This document shows, piece after piece, positions 45,165 to 55,945 of a DNA stretch of 64,000 bases. The DNA is from Arctopsyche grandis (Eukaryota > Arthropoda > Insecta > Trichoptera > Hydropsychidae): contig NC_135360.1 in assembly GCF_051622035.1 (NCBI RefSeq), positions 8,670,001 through 8,734,000 of the forward strand. The letters run 5' to 3'. The translations under genes and the position numbers were made by a program. Under the pieces are notes generated by a model. The model ran no database searches and had not been told where the DNA came from. It saw only the letters and a program-made list of their open reading frames with translations. Numbering within the stretch: the stretch's first letter is position 1; every line of letters begins with the position of its first letter.

Positions 45165-46700
45165 AAACATAACCCAGTGCAGTACACTGGTTTTCATTTG
45201 ATGAAATTAAAGGGCCAATTTCATAAGAATTCTAAAAAAAAAATTGGGTACAAAAATAAACCAAAAAGAATTTTACAATTTTTAAAAGCACAATTTGAAT
45301 TTCTGAATAAAAACTTATAGTGCATTGCTATGATTTAGGTGAATGCGTCACGATAATATCCAAAATTCTGATGTGATCGACCATGACTTTATCTATATAT
45401 TTGAGGAATATAAGAAAGTCGCAAAACAAAATTCGATAATTAAACATACATAAACGTTCACACATACCGCTTACTCTGCTCTTTTTCCTATTATGCTTTA
45501 GATTAACATTAGAATAATATAATACTGTGATTACTAACCAAATTAAATTAAATTGTAAAATAGAAAATGATCATTAGATCAGTAGCTATTAAAATAGATA
45601 TAAGATGTATTGTGAACATAATTTCGTAATAATAAAAAGCATTTAAAAATCAAAAAAAAAATACCGCTTACGAAAGCATTTTCGATACAAATTGAGCGCA
45701 AATATAGGGGAACTTACACAAAACAAAAGTTCTACTCTACGGTTGTCGGATTTTGTTCAAAATTTATTATTATACTCATTAAATATCAAGAAAATAAAAA
45801 TAATTTAAAAGGTCGAAATAAAATAATGAAATATTGTTTTAAAACAAATACTATTTCTGGTTTACGAATTCTAACCAAAATCTTATGAGCTCTAAGTTAG
45901 TACACAAAGAATACATATATAAATTTTCAGCTTGATACGTTCAAGGGTGTGGACAGAATAGTGGTCACAACATTTTTGACCTTTCTAAGAGGAAAAAATC
46001 CCACTTCCGGTTCATTAAATTTGGTGATTTTCATCACATTAATACGCTTCATATTCATTCACATTAATATGTAAAATTTTCGTGAAGAGCGCACATTTTA
46101 AAAGGGTCGAAAAAAATAACGGAAGAAAAATTTAACAAGAGTAAACTGCCACTTTCAGTTGACGGATGCTTACCAAATTTTATACATAGCTTGGTATTAA
46201 ACTTAAACTTCTATATATGAAAATTCAATTCAATAAATCAATAGGTTTTTGAGAAAAACATAAAAAAAACCTCGATTCTCTAGAGTAAAAGTACTACTTC
46301 CGCTTCAGATAAAAATATTCAAAAAATATTACGGTATAAAATTTATATTTCTATTACATATAAAAAAAATTCGGGCAGCGGTTTGAGAGATAATTGAATT
46401 CAAAAACTTAAAAAAAGGGAAGAACCATTTGCGGTCAACTTAAAAATTTACGTGTATATCGATAAGAATTTCAGTAACTGATACTATGTTTCAGTTCGAT
46501 AGGACTAACGGTGTTCAAAAAATCCCCAAAATACACAGACACACACACATTTTTTCTAGATCATGAAAACGTGATCAGTGATTAATTCTGAGTTCGAATC
46601 AGTCAAAATCTCGAGTTTGAATTTTCGCATAATCACAAAACTTCATCCATGTATTGTTACATAGACAAAGTAAAAATGTAAAATAATGTAATTTAAATGT
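45165..46700. repeat. dispersed repeat R, longest copy
   Basis: Unknown class. It shares CAGTACACTGGTTTTCATTTG, TACTTCCGGTT-type blocks, ACGTGATCAGTGAT and GAATCAGTCAAAAT with 47540-48290, 51705-52040 and 60060-60480. No protein family was recognised and no TIR or tail defined. It lies immediately upstream of gene C. Confidence 0.5.
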
Positions 46701-46867
46701 ATTATTTCTGACTAACCGCCACTGATTTACACACATACTTATGTAAATAGATTACAGAGAAAAAAATGTATGTACATGCATACATATAGTCAACTATGAA
46801 TTAGATTCCATCACCAGTGCTATTTCAATCTTAACGGAGTCATCTTTCAAATTTTGCATTGGTAAAA

Positions 46868-49827
46868 ATGAAGAACTCAACTTATTTCTTGCTAGACATC
46901 GTCTTAGTTTTTTGCCTGGCGACATTATTACAAACAGTATACGGACGTGAGTATAAAAAAGCTTGAAAAATTGTTATAAAAATCAAAATTATTTCATTAC
47001 ACACGTCCTCGTTTATCTGAGCAGCAGAGTCTTATTTCAACGGAAATTCAAATTGCAGAACAGCCTTGCACCACTCAATCTTTTAGGCCTGGAGTTTGTG
47101 TACTGGCCAAAGCATGTCCACCCATAGTTAAAATATTGATGAGTAGCATGAGGACACGTGAAGAGACACAACTTTTACAACATTCTATTCGCAGTTGCAC
47201 GCAAACTGGTAGCACAAAAGCGTGTTGCGAAAAACCGACCATGGACTTGCGTAAGTTAAAATCCTCATTTTATTGAAAAAAAAATCGATTTCAACTAGTG
47301 CTGTGTCTGTACATACTTATGTATACATACATACATAATATATGTATGTATGTATGGAGGTGTGACTCATATTTGATACTTTTTGTTAATATTGTTGATT
47401 TCAGCACCATATCTTAGGGTATGCAAACGCAACGACCCATATTTTGACACATGCATAGAGAATTGTATAATAGAAATGGGAAAACGCTTGGAAAAAGGTA
47501 TTTATTCTATTTCAAGTTTTGGATAATACATTTATTTACATGGTGTAGTGAATCTGATGTGACCAACCTATGATTTTATCTGATTTATTTGAGGAACATT
47601 AGTAGTATAAAAAAAAAAAGGTCAATGAAACCTACATACACGTTCACACATACTGGCTATGAGAGCATTTTCGAATTGAACACAAGTGTAGGGAAACTTA
47701 CACAAATTAAAATCCAATTTACACCACAATCATGAAAAGTAGAACAAGAGTAAACTGCCATTTCCGGCTGACTGATCTTCATTTAATTTTATATGTTGCT
47801 GGTATTACGCTTTTTAGCTTTTTTTTTTTTAAAAATCAAGATTTAGTTCAATATCCTGAAAGGTTTTAGAAGAAAAAAGTATCGATTCTCTTAAAAGTAA
47901 AAAAAAAACACTACATACTTCCGATTGAGGTAAAAATATTTAAAAAATTACTTTATATAACTTATTGTTCCTATTACATGTGAAACAATTTGAGTCCAAT
48001 CCTTCAAGCGGTTTATGGGATAATTGTATCCAAAAAAATTTTAAAAACCTTACTGGGGAGATACCATTTTCGGTTAACCTAAAATTGAAAAAAAAATGAA
48101 TTAACGATAAGTTTCAGTGTGATGGCCCTAACGGTATTCGAATTAAATCCAAAACACAGACTCACATTGTACTTACACACACACAAGTCATGTAAACGAA
48201 ATCAGTGATCGATTCTGAGGTCAAATCAGTCAAAATTAACGCATGATCATAAAACTTCAACTATTGTTCCAACATACATACATTGCATACATACATATGT
48301 AGATGAAACAAAGTTATCCGAAGCATCTTTTAATGTTGAAACTTGTTAGTTGAAACTGAAAATTGTTGAAGATTACCAAACACTTTTTTACAGGTGATTC
48401 CGAGTTCGGTATAAAGGAACTTGAACCAATTTTCGTGGAAAACTTTCTAGATGGACTCTTCTTGCCAGGAAATTTGATTTTGTATTTACAAAACGCAACA
48501 TTTACCGGATTATCAAAACAACGAATTAGCAATGCAAGGTGAATAGCGCATGTAAATATTTGTTTTACACTTAACATCACCGTTACGACTTTTAACGGTG
48601 ATTTTTGGATTAAAAAATGAAAATAAATATGGATATTATGTATATCAGAAGCGTCGCTAGGCCCGTGCGGGGAGTGCGGTCTACACCGGGAGACACCTCA
48701 TTGCAGTTTCTGTATATATACAGCTTTCTGTATATATACAGCTACCGCGAAATCCGTCTGCTGCTGCTATATACCTATGTATATGGCATCAAATATGAGC
48801 TATAATTGGCATTTTTTTCTAATTCTTGAGAAATCAGTATGTATGTACCTAAAGGTAAGATGATTAACTGATTCAGTCAGACGGAGACGCAATCCAGAAA
48901 CATCGTGTGAACTTAGCTTCACTCTCGTAAATCATAATAATTAACAAATATTAATAATTAATAAAAAATATTTTTTTATGTGGCACCACCCCTAGCGACG
49001 CCACTGATTATTTCATATATTCATGAATATTTTGACTAAGATGTACCTGGTATTTAATAAAGAAATAAAAAACACACATGTTACCTTTCAAATTTTAGGT
49101 TCAGTGAAAGCGAGAAGAAAATTACTTATGATGCAAACCATGATCATTTATTCATAAATAGTAGTATAAGCGTGGACCTGCCAGGAAATAGATTCTCAGT
49201 TTTTCCGTTTTTCAGGGGAAATATTTTCGGGGACTACAGTAAGATGCACATTCATGATGTACATATGTACATACATTGTGCATATGTGTACATATATGTA
49301 TAATAAATATACACATGCACATTTGCTTATATAGACTTCGATGTTTTTTCTGTTGATTTCAGGTGCAAATTCTAAATTTACATTAATTTATAAATTAATC
49401 AGAAGAGGTGGAACCGAGTATATGGAGTTCACTTCAGTGGATATAAAATTAAATTTACGACAGAATAGCATAAGATTTTACACGAGTGGAGGGGATTCAT
49501 ACTTAGGTGAGTTTTGTCGACATTAAAAAAACGTATGCAATAATATAGTGAAATATTTGGAAACAAAATCAAAAATATTATAATTAAAACGTTCCTTCAC
49601 TCGATTTTAAACACTCCAATATAAACGTAAACTTTTGATTTGATTTAGCATAGAAGTACAAATAAATGATTGATGAGAAATTTTCGAAATACTTTTCAGG
49701 AAACGACGATCAATATCTTGGGGCGTTGGCACCTCAGATAGAAAAATCATTTGAGAACACCTATTTCGACGCTGCTAATGAATTTGTCTCCCAATATACA
49801 TATAATCAATTGTTTCCAGAATTCTAA
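46868..49827 (+). CDS. gene C: secreted CLIP-domain/takeout (JHBP) fusion protein
   Basis: Exons 46868-46946, 47059-47250, 47405-47497, 48394-48538, 49099-49238, 49363-49506 and 49700-49827; same phases as gene B (1, 1, 1, 2, 1, 1); 306 residues. Signal peptide LVFCLATLLQTVYG. CLIP module with six cysteines (CTTQ, GVCVLAKAC, SC, CC), then the JHBP domain: VCKRNDPYFDTC, LEPIFVENFLDGLFLPG, FTGLSKQRISNAR, IFGDY, EYMEFTSVDIKL and SQYTYNQLFPEF. It is clearly a tandem duplicate of gene B. The CLIP exon is better conserved between them than exon 5, which has diverged strongly. The first JHBP exon has an extra cysteine (IENCIIEM), so disulfide pairing may differ. Polyadenylation signal AATAAA at 49902. 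Confidence 0.88.
47059..47250 (+). other. CLIP-domain exon of gene C, symmetric phase 1-1
   Basis: Same length (192 bases), same phases and the same six-cysteine spacing as the gene B exon. Differences from B are mostly outside the cysteines and outside the shared core KILMSS(I/M)RTREETQLLQ. Confidence 0.82.
47540..48290. repeat. dispersed repeat R in intron 3 of gene C
   Basis: Partial copy of 45165-46700: GAACAAGAGTAAACTGCCAT, TTCAATATCCTGAAAGG-like and GATCGATTCTGAGGTCAAAT blocks in the same order. Confidence 0.5.
48646..49006 (-). mobile_element. hAT-type element, empty-site sibling of 12312-13257
   Basis: Inverted CAGTGGCGTCGCTAGGGGTG at the right end (49006) and CAGAAGCGTCGCTAGGCC at the left. 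Its interior is colinear with the 12.3 kb element (CTAAGTTCACACGATGTTTC, CAGACGGATTTCGCGGTAGC) but lacks the two nested insertions. In intron 4 of gene C. No clear 8-bp duplication is left. Confidence 0.75.
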
Positions 49828-49899
49828 AACAAGACACACAATTATATATAAATATGTAGATAATTAAGTGTAATGACTAAAGAATGTTATAAGTTGTTA

Positions 49900-50340
49900 T
49901 TAATAAAAATATAATGTATGTGTATAACTTTTTTTAATTGAATTATAATGAACAATGTATGCTTTCATTTATTTTTTATTAAATTTATTTGAATATTTAA
50001 CGATAGCCAATCGAAAACGAATTACTTATACACTAGCAACGGTCTTGATTATATATGTATATATTTATTTATATAAGATTACTTCCGACTGCATACCACT
50101 TGAAAATATATGTAAGTGAGGTGCATACAAATATTTCATAAATAGAAAATAAAACCACTTTAAAACGAACGATTGCATTGTTTATTTATTTATTATTACT
50201 ATTGATATTGTAACGTGGGAACATGGGAGAGAGTATCCACTGTCTAAGTGTATTTGTCGATGAACAATAGAAACCCCGGATTAGGCTAACGGGACTGAGT
50301 AAGTGAGTTTTCACTGAACAAGGCGAGTGCGGGTAGACCT
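49900..50340. other. downstream flank of gene C, no further gene
   Basis: AT-rich sequence after the polyadenylation signal, with no further JHBP exon and no recognised repeat ends. Confidence 0.5.
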
Positions 50341-50359
50341 ACATATGTATGTACCTATA

Positions 50360-51190
50360 CCGGTGCTACTCAAACTTTTTCAGTCGGTGGACCAGCATAT
50401 ATTTTTCAGTAATTCTCACGGACCAGCATCATATTTTTAAATAAAAAAGTTATATATGAATATGAGTGAAAATTTGTTCATATAACAAATAAAAATAGTA
50501 TTAAATATATGTAAGGAGTAAAATTTATTTTGTTGAATTCAAAGAAGTACAATATCTATATATCATATATGTACTTAGACAAAGATGAAAAATGAAAATG
50601 AAAAAAAAAACTAATGAGACATGAGCTTGTTTGTTATTAGATAACTTATCCAGTCGTGGTTTTATCGAACACAATTAATTCCACACATAATGAATCATGA
50701 ATATTTACGATATTTTGTCTTTATTAAACTAATGGTTGAGAAACCAGTCTCGTAAAGGTAAGAGAGTTTCAGTGCATATTCTTAAATATCTGGGAAGAAT
50801 TCTGCTTTCAATTTGATCTAAAAGGACGCAAGTGAAGCTCATTCACCTCCTGAATCGTTGAATAAATGCTGTGAAGCGACTTTGGCCTTTCATATGGATC
50901 AAAAAACCACCATGCGCAACAATACATATTAAACATAAAAGTAAAAATAACAACTAATGACTGCTGTGACCTGATTATTCTTCGGGCAGTGGATGGATTC
51001 GTTTCCCACAAAAAATGGTTCACTAAATATTGCTAATTTCTTAGAAAAACCATTATTTTTTGTTCTCTCCTCTCTTGCTTTGAACACTAATGGAGCAATC
51101 TATTGTTATTTTAAAAAGCATCCGCAAATCGCCACCGTTTAGTCATCTAATTCAAATAAACGGGTCTGAGCAAGTGTCCCCAACCTTTAT
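50360..51190. mobile_element. possible hAT-derived remnant
   Basis: GGTGCTACTCAAACTTTTTC and CGGTGGACCAGCAT resemble the 'GGTTCTCAAACT...GGACC' ends of insect hAT elements. Another terminus-like stretch, AAGTGTCCCCAACCTTTAT, stands near 51173-51191. No 8-bp duplication and no transposase could be shown. Confidence 0.3.
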
Positions 51191-51704
51191 ACATATAAGG
51201 GGGGCCGGAAAAAAAATATATTATTGGAATTCAGTCTGAAAAAATTTGCAAATGTATAATAATTTTGCAATATGGAATTTATATGTAATTTAAATTGTAG
51301 AATTTGGAAACAGCTTAAGTTGGAAAAGATGTTCTGTATCATAGGGAATCCGTAAAAAATAGTATAAATATTATTTTTAAAAATATTTAAGCAATATATG
51401 TATGTATTTACCACATTTGAATTCCAACCATGAATCTTTAAATTCCAAATTACAAAGTTGACGATAGTTGAATTATTAATGCATAATCAGTGGGAAAACC
51501 CGCATTTTAATCAAATGGTGAAAGAGGTCGCGTATACATATCTAAAAAGCTATCATATTTTAAGAATATTTCCTGATTGCGAATGTATTTATATTTTTGC
51601 AGAGATCATTATACATTTATTTAATTATCATGGGAAAATCCTCGTATTATCTTTATGTATCATAAGAATAAAATATAAATGTATTTACCACAAATGCTAA
51701 CAAA

Positions 51705-52040
51705 AAACCCAGTACATTGCAGTGGCTTAATTCGATGAAATTGAAGGGTGAACTTTATTCAAGTTCTCAAAAATAAAAATAAATTACGTACAAAAATCAG
51801 CCCAAAACCATTTTTGTTATATTTAAATATACAATTTTTAAATGTACAAGGTACAATTTAAATGTAGAGATATTTTAAATGTGACATATTTTCGGACAGT
51901 ATGTGGTGACAAGTCAGTCGGTGGGGAAAAATCGTGTGGTTACAACATTTTTGGCTTTTCTAAGAAATAAAAATCCCTCCTTTTTTTCAATTGAAAAAAT
52001 CTATGGGGCTTTATCTTAGTTTATCATAAAAGAATTTAAT
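51705..52040. repeat. dispersed repeat R, short copy
   Basis: AAACCCAGTACATTGCAGTG and GATGAAATTGAAGGGTGAA match the start of the 45165 copy. Confidence 0.45.
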
Positions 52041-52854
52041 ATAGTAGAATAAATAGAGTTTAAATCAGTATCAACCAGTGCTTCCAATCCCTGAAGGTTA
52101 CTTCTGCACAGGGATTGCGGTGCTGGGAATTTCCGATCCCGGGATCCCGGTGCTAGCACCGGGAAATCAAATGTATAAGAAAAAATAGTTCAATTGCATG
52201 TTTTCATATTTCAAAAACGTTCAATAGCATTTTTCAAACTCTCCCGATGTTTCACGCAAAAAAGACTCCCATATTGGCGTACTAATTTTGTGAGTATGGC
52301 TACATTCTTTCAATTTTCGACTCGCATCCATAAATTTCTATTCTAAATAGTAATGGTTTGCTATTGATCGTGCTATAGGCGTGCAGCGAATTCTTTGGGA
52401 TAAACGAACCTCAAGTGAGTGGGATTTTTTTCTGATTTTGACTTCGAAGTTATCGATGCAATCCTGAAGTGTTTTTACACTGGTATAATAATTTTACAAT
52501 ACCAGGAGTATATATATGTATATACCAGTGACGATCGTTCGTGTCGAGAAGAAGTGGGGTAGCGGGGAAGTGGGAGGGGGGGTGTGGAGCATCTGAAATG
52601 TGCTTGATATTGAGCACCTGACTTGGAACGGGTGACGTCAGCGTCAGATGCGCTTCGCGGGAGCTTACACACATACAAACATCCACGAAGACGCACACAA
52701 ACATTCATTCATCATTTCGAACGGGTGAACGTGTGTGGGTTCGGCGAGCGTGTAATGTGCGCGCTCAACATTTTACTATTAATTACTTTTAATATGTTCG
52801 CGCGGAAATGCAACGCGACAAGCAAAACTTGGAAAGCTTTAAAGTCTTATGAAA

Positions 52855-53815
52855 ATATTCTTTTATTGCACATGTCATTCCATATGGAATATGGAATTTA
52901 TTCTTCTGTTGAATACCCAACCTGCTCTGGTTTTCCACAGGGTTCTAATCTCGGCCCCTTACTATTCATTTTATTTGTTAATGATATTAGGGAAATATTC
53001 CACAACTGCAACTTCTTATTATATGCAGTAATCTAAAACTTTTTAGGTGCGTTGAATCTTCTTCCGATGCTCTACTGCTACAGAGCGATTTAGATTCACT
53101 CGTTATTTGGTCACACTCAAATTGTCTTCCGATAAGCGTTGACAAGTGTCACATTGTCTCTTTTTCCAGATCTCGATCATCAATTGAATTTGGTTACAAT
53201 ATTGATGGCTCTATTCTTGCCCGTCACACACATATCAAGGATTTGGGAATCACTTTTTCAAATATCTGGAATTTTAACTCTCATATCCAAAATGTGTGCA
53301 ATAGGGCTACAAAAACTTTAGGCTTCGTCATCAGAAACTCACGCGCCTTTAATAGCACCAGAGTGACGCGTTTACTGTATACTACATTGGTGCGCAGTTT
53401 GCTTAAATCTGGCTCGGCCATATGGAGTCCTAATCATTTAAGGTACACGCTAATGTTAGAGAGGGTGCAAAGAAAATTTCTTCGCTATCTCTACATGAGA
53501 GAGTTTGGGCGCTATCCCTACTTATTTCCCAGTAAGTTTATCATGGGCTCCTTGGGGTTTGACTCCTTAGCTTCATGTAGAAACAATCATCTTGGTAAGC
53601 TTTTTCTAAAAATTCTAAGGGGTGAATGTCATCTTCCTGAAGTTCTGTGTAATCTTAAACTTAGAATACCTGAGAAACTGAGAGAATCTCGCTCCAGAAC
53701 TCTATTCCTGCCTATTCGGGTCAGAACTAATGTGCTTGATGACTCACCCCTTTCAATAGCCATTCGACTATTAAACCTGATTTCTGGGAGCCTTGATGTT
53801 TTTACTTCATGATAC
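52855..53815 (+). pseudogene. CR1-like reverse transcriptase, frame-broken
   Basis: Pieces: SGFPQGSNLGPLLFILFVND (52930) and then LLYAVI with a stop where the catalytic YADD should stand, so a frameshift or change destroys the active site. The frame at 53243-53812 continues with KTLGFVIRNSRAFNSTRVTR, LVRSLLKSGSAIWSP and LMLERVQRKFLRYLY, colinear with the element at 1-1185. It is 5' truncated near 52855. Confidence 0.75.
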
Positions 53816-53956
53816 AGTTCTGTCAGGCAGCATATTTTAAATGACTTCTAGCTTCATACATATTTACACATGTGGTTTTCATTTTGTAATTTTATTATTT
53901 AGCATAATGTGTATGTATGTTGGTTTTATCTTTATTTATATATGTATGCTATTTTT

Positions 53957-54106
<150 letters not shown>

Positions 54107-54229
54107 TAATTTATCTTTATTTATGTGTATTTATGTGTTTATGTGTATATGCATGTATAATGTTTGTATGTTTATGGATGTATATAATGTATGTGTATGT
54201 GTATATGTATATGTGTATATATGTATATG

Positions 54230-54330
<101 letters not shown>

Positions 54331-54553
54331 AGGTGTATATGTATGTATATGTATATATGTGTATTTAATTTATAGTTCGTCGCCGTACACGGTTGCAATC
54401 GGTCGATGTCCGTTATCGCCTTATCGCGTTCGATATATTACATTTATAAACTTTATAAATATATAATAATTATAATATAATATAATAAGTGAATACACAA
54501 CAAGAAAATCAAACTGTTACCGGCGCGGCGCAGTTTTGCACCCGTTCTGAAAA

Positions 54554-55945
54554 ATGAACACAGATAATCCAGTGCCACTGGCGCAGCAGTACGATCCGTA
54601 TGATCAACTTACACATCTATGCCAACAATATGAAATCAGATGCAAACAATATGAGATAACTATAACCGATTTAAAGAAAAGAATTGAAATAATGGAAAAA
54701 AAATCCAGGCCTTTTACATCTATTCTAAATAGGAGCAAAAGTCTTGACAATATGAATAAAGACTACCACACGGATGAAGAAGAACTTGAAAATGAACTTA
54801 GCCAAAATGCAGAGAAAAGAAGTAAAAAAAGAAAAATAGATAAAGTATTATCTTCCCCGCAAAATAACCTGAAAGAAACACAAAAACAGCAAACCAATAA
54901 ACCTAACAAACAACCACTTCCACCGCCTATTTATGTGAGCAATGTTATTGACTTCAATAAGTTTAGAGCTCATCTATTATCAACAACAGAAACACCACCC
55001 ATTCAATGTCAATTTAAATTAATTTCAAATAATAGTATCAAAATCACTACACAAACCGAAGAAGATTATCGCAAAATCAAAAAAACACTAAATGATTTAA
55101 AACAACGTGAATGTAAAGACAACGAAAACCCCCTTCACAATCTAGAGTACCACACCTATCAACTCAAGAATGAAAGGTGCTATAGAGTGGTTGTTAGAGG
55201 TTTACCGCCATCAACAGACGTTAATGAAATAAAAGATTCTTTCAAAGATAAAGGATACGAAGTGGCCAATGTGGCAAATATTATGAAGAAATTTACAACC
55301 GATGGTGAAAGACAAATAAAACATTTCCCACTATTTTTTGTAGACCTGGTGCCAAAAGAAAACTGTAAAGAAGTATATGGTATTAAAGAACTTCTACATT
55401 GCAGAGTAACAATTGAACCACCAATGAAAGTAAAAGACATCCCTCAGTGTACAAACTGTCAACAACTTGGGCATACAAAAAATTTTTGCAATCGACAACC
55501 TAAATGCGTCAAATGTGCCGCAGACCATCACACAACAAAATGCAACAAGCAGAAAAATGTTCCCCCAACTTGTGCCCTGTGTGGCCAGCAAGGACATCCA
55601 GCTAGCTACAGGGGGTGTGAGGTCTATAAAAAAAAGATAAAAGCATCACAACCCAAAAAGGTAACAGTAACACAACGCGTACAACAAAATCAAATTGAAG
55701 TTGTTGATAAACAAACAACTGTGGACAAAACATATAGTGAAGCAGCTAAGTCCCAAGCAGACAAAAGCAAACAAGATATCGGGCAGGAAAATAAATCAAC
55801 TGAACCTACCATCGGTGGCATGATGCAGTTGCTATGTGACTTTCAAACTGAAATAAAACACCAACTCAACTGGCTCATAACCAGAGTGGAAAAAATTGAA
55901 AATCAGTGCAAATCACCAAGTAAACATAATAAAAATGACAGATAA
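54554..55945 (+). CDS. Jockey ORF1: gag-like nucleic-acid chaperone
   Basis: 463 residues. A coiled-coil-prone, charged N-terminus (about 20-110) is followed by a central domain around residues 210-290 (YRVVVRGLPPSTDVNEIKDS), as expected for the domain preceding zinc knuckles in Jockey ORF1. Three cysteine-rich knuckles come next, at about 297-360: CTNCQQLGHTKNFC, CVKCAADHHTTKC and CALCGQQGHPASYRGC. Jockey ORF1 proteins bind the element RNA and accompany it to the nucleus. The TAA stop overlaps the start of ORF2 by 11 bases. Confidence 0.87.
   Translation: MNTDNPVPLAQQYDPYDQLTHLCQQYEIRCKQYEITITDLKKRIEIMEKKSRPFTSILNRSKSLDNMNKDYHTDEEELENELSQNAEKRSKKRKIDKVLSSPQNNLKETQKQQTNKPNKQPLPPPIYVSNVIDFNKFRAHLLSTTETPPIQCQFKLISNNSIKITTQTEEDYRKIKKTLNDLKQRECKDNENPLHNLEYHTYQLKNERCYRVVVRGLPPSTDVNEIKDSFKDKGYEVANVANIMKKFTTDGERQIKHFPLFFVDLVPKENCKEVYGIKELLHCRVTIEPPMKVKDIPQCTNCQQLGHTKNFCNRQPKCVKCAADHHTTKCNKQKNVPPTCALCGQQGHPASYRGCEVYKKKIKASQPKKVTVTQRVQQNQIEVVDKQTTVDKTYSEAAKSQADKSKQDIGQENKSTEPTIGGMMQLLCDFQTEIKHQLNWLITRVEKIENQCKSPSKHNKNDR

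Noticed and set aside
52075-52200. hAT element from CAGTGCTTCCAATCCC near 52077
   Set aside because: The sequence has internal palindromes (GGGATCCCGG), but no matching right end or 8-bp duplication was found.
55180-55597. Minus-strand frames inside the Jockey ORF1 and ORF2
   Set aside because: They are antisense shadows of intact sense ORFs with clear domains.
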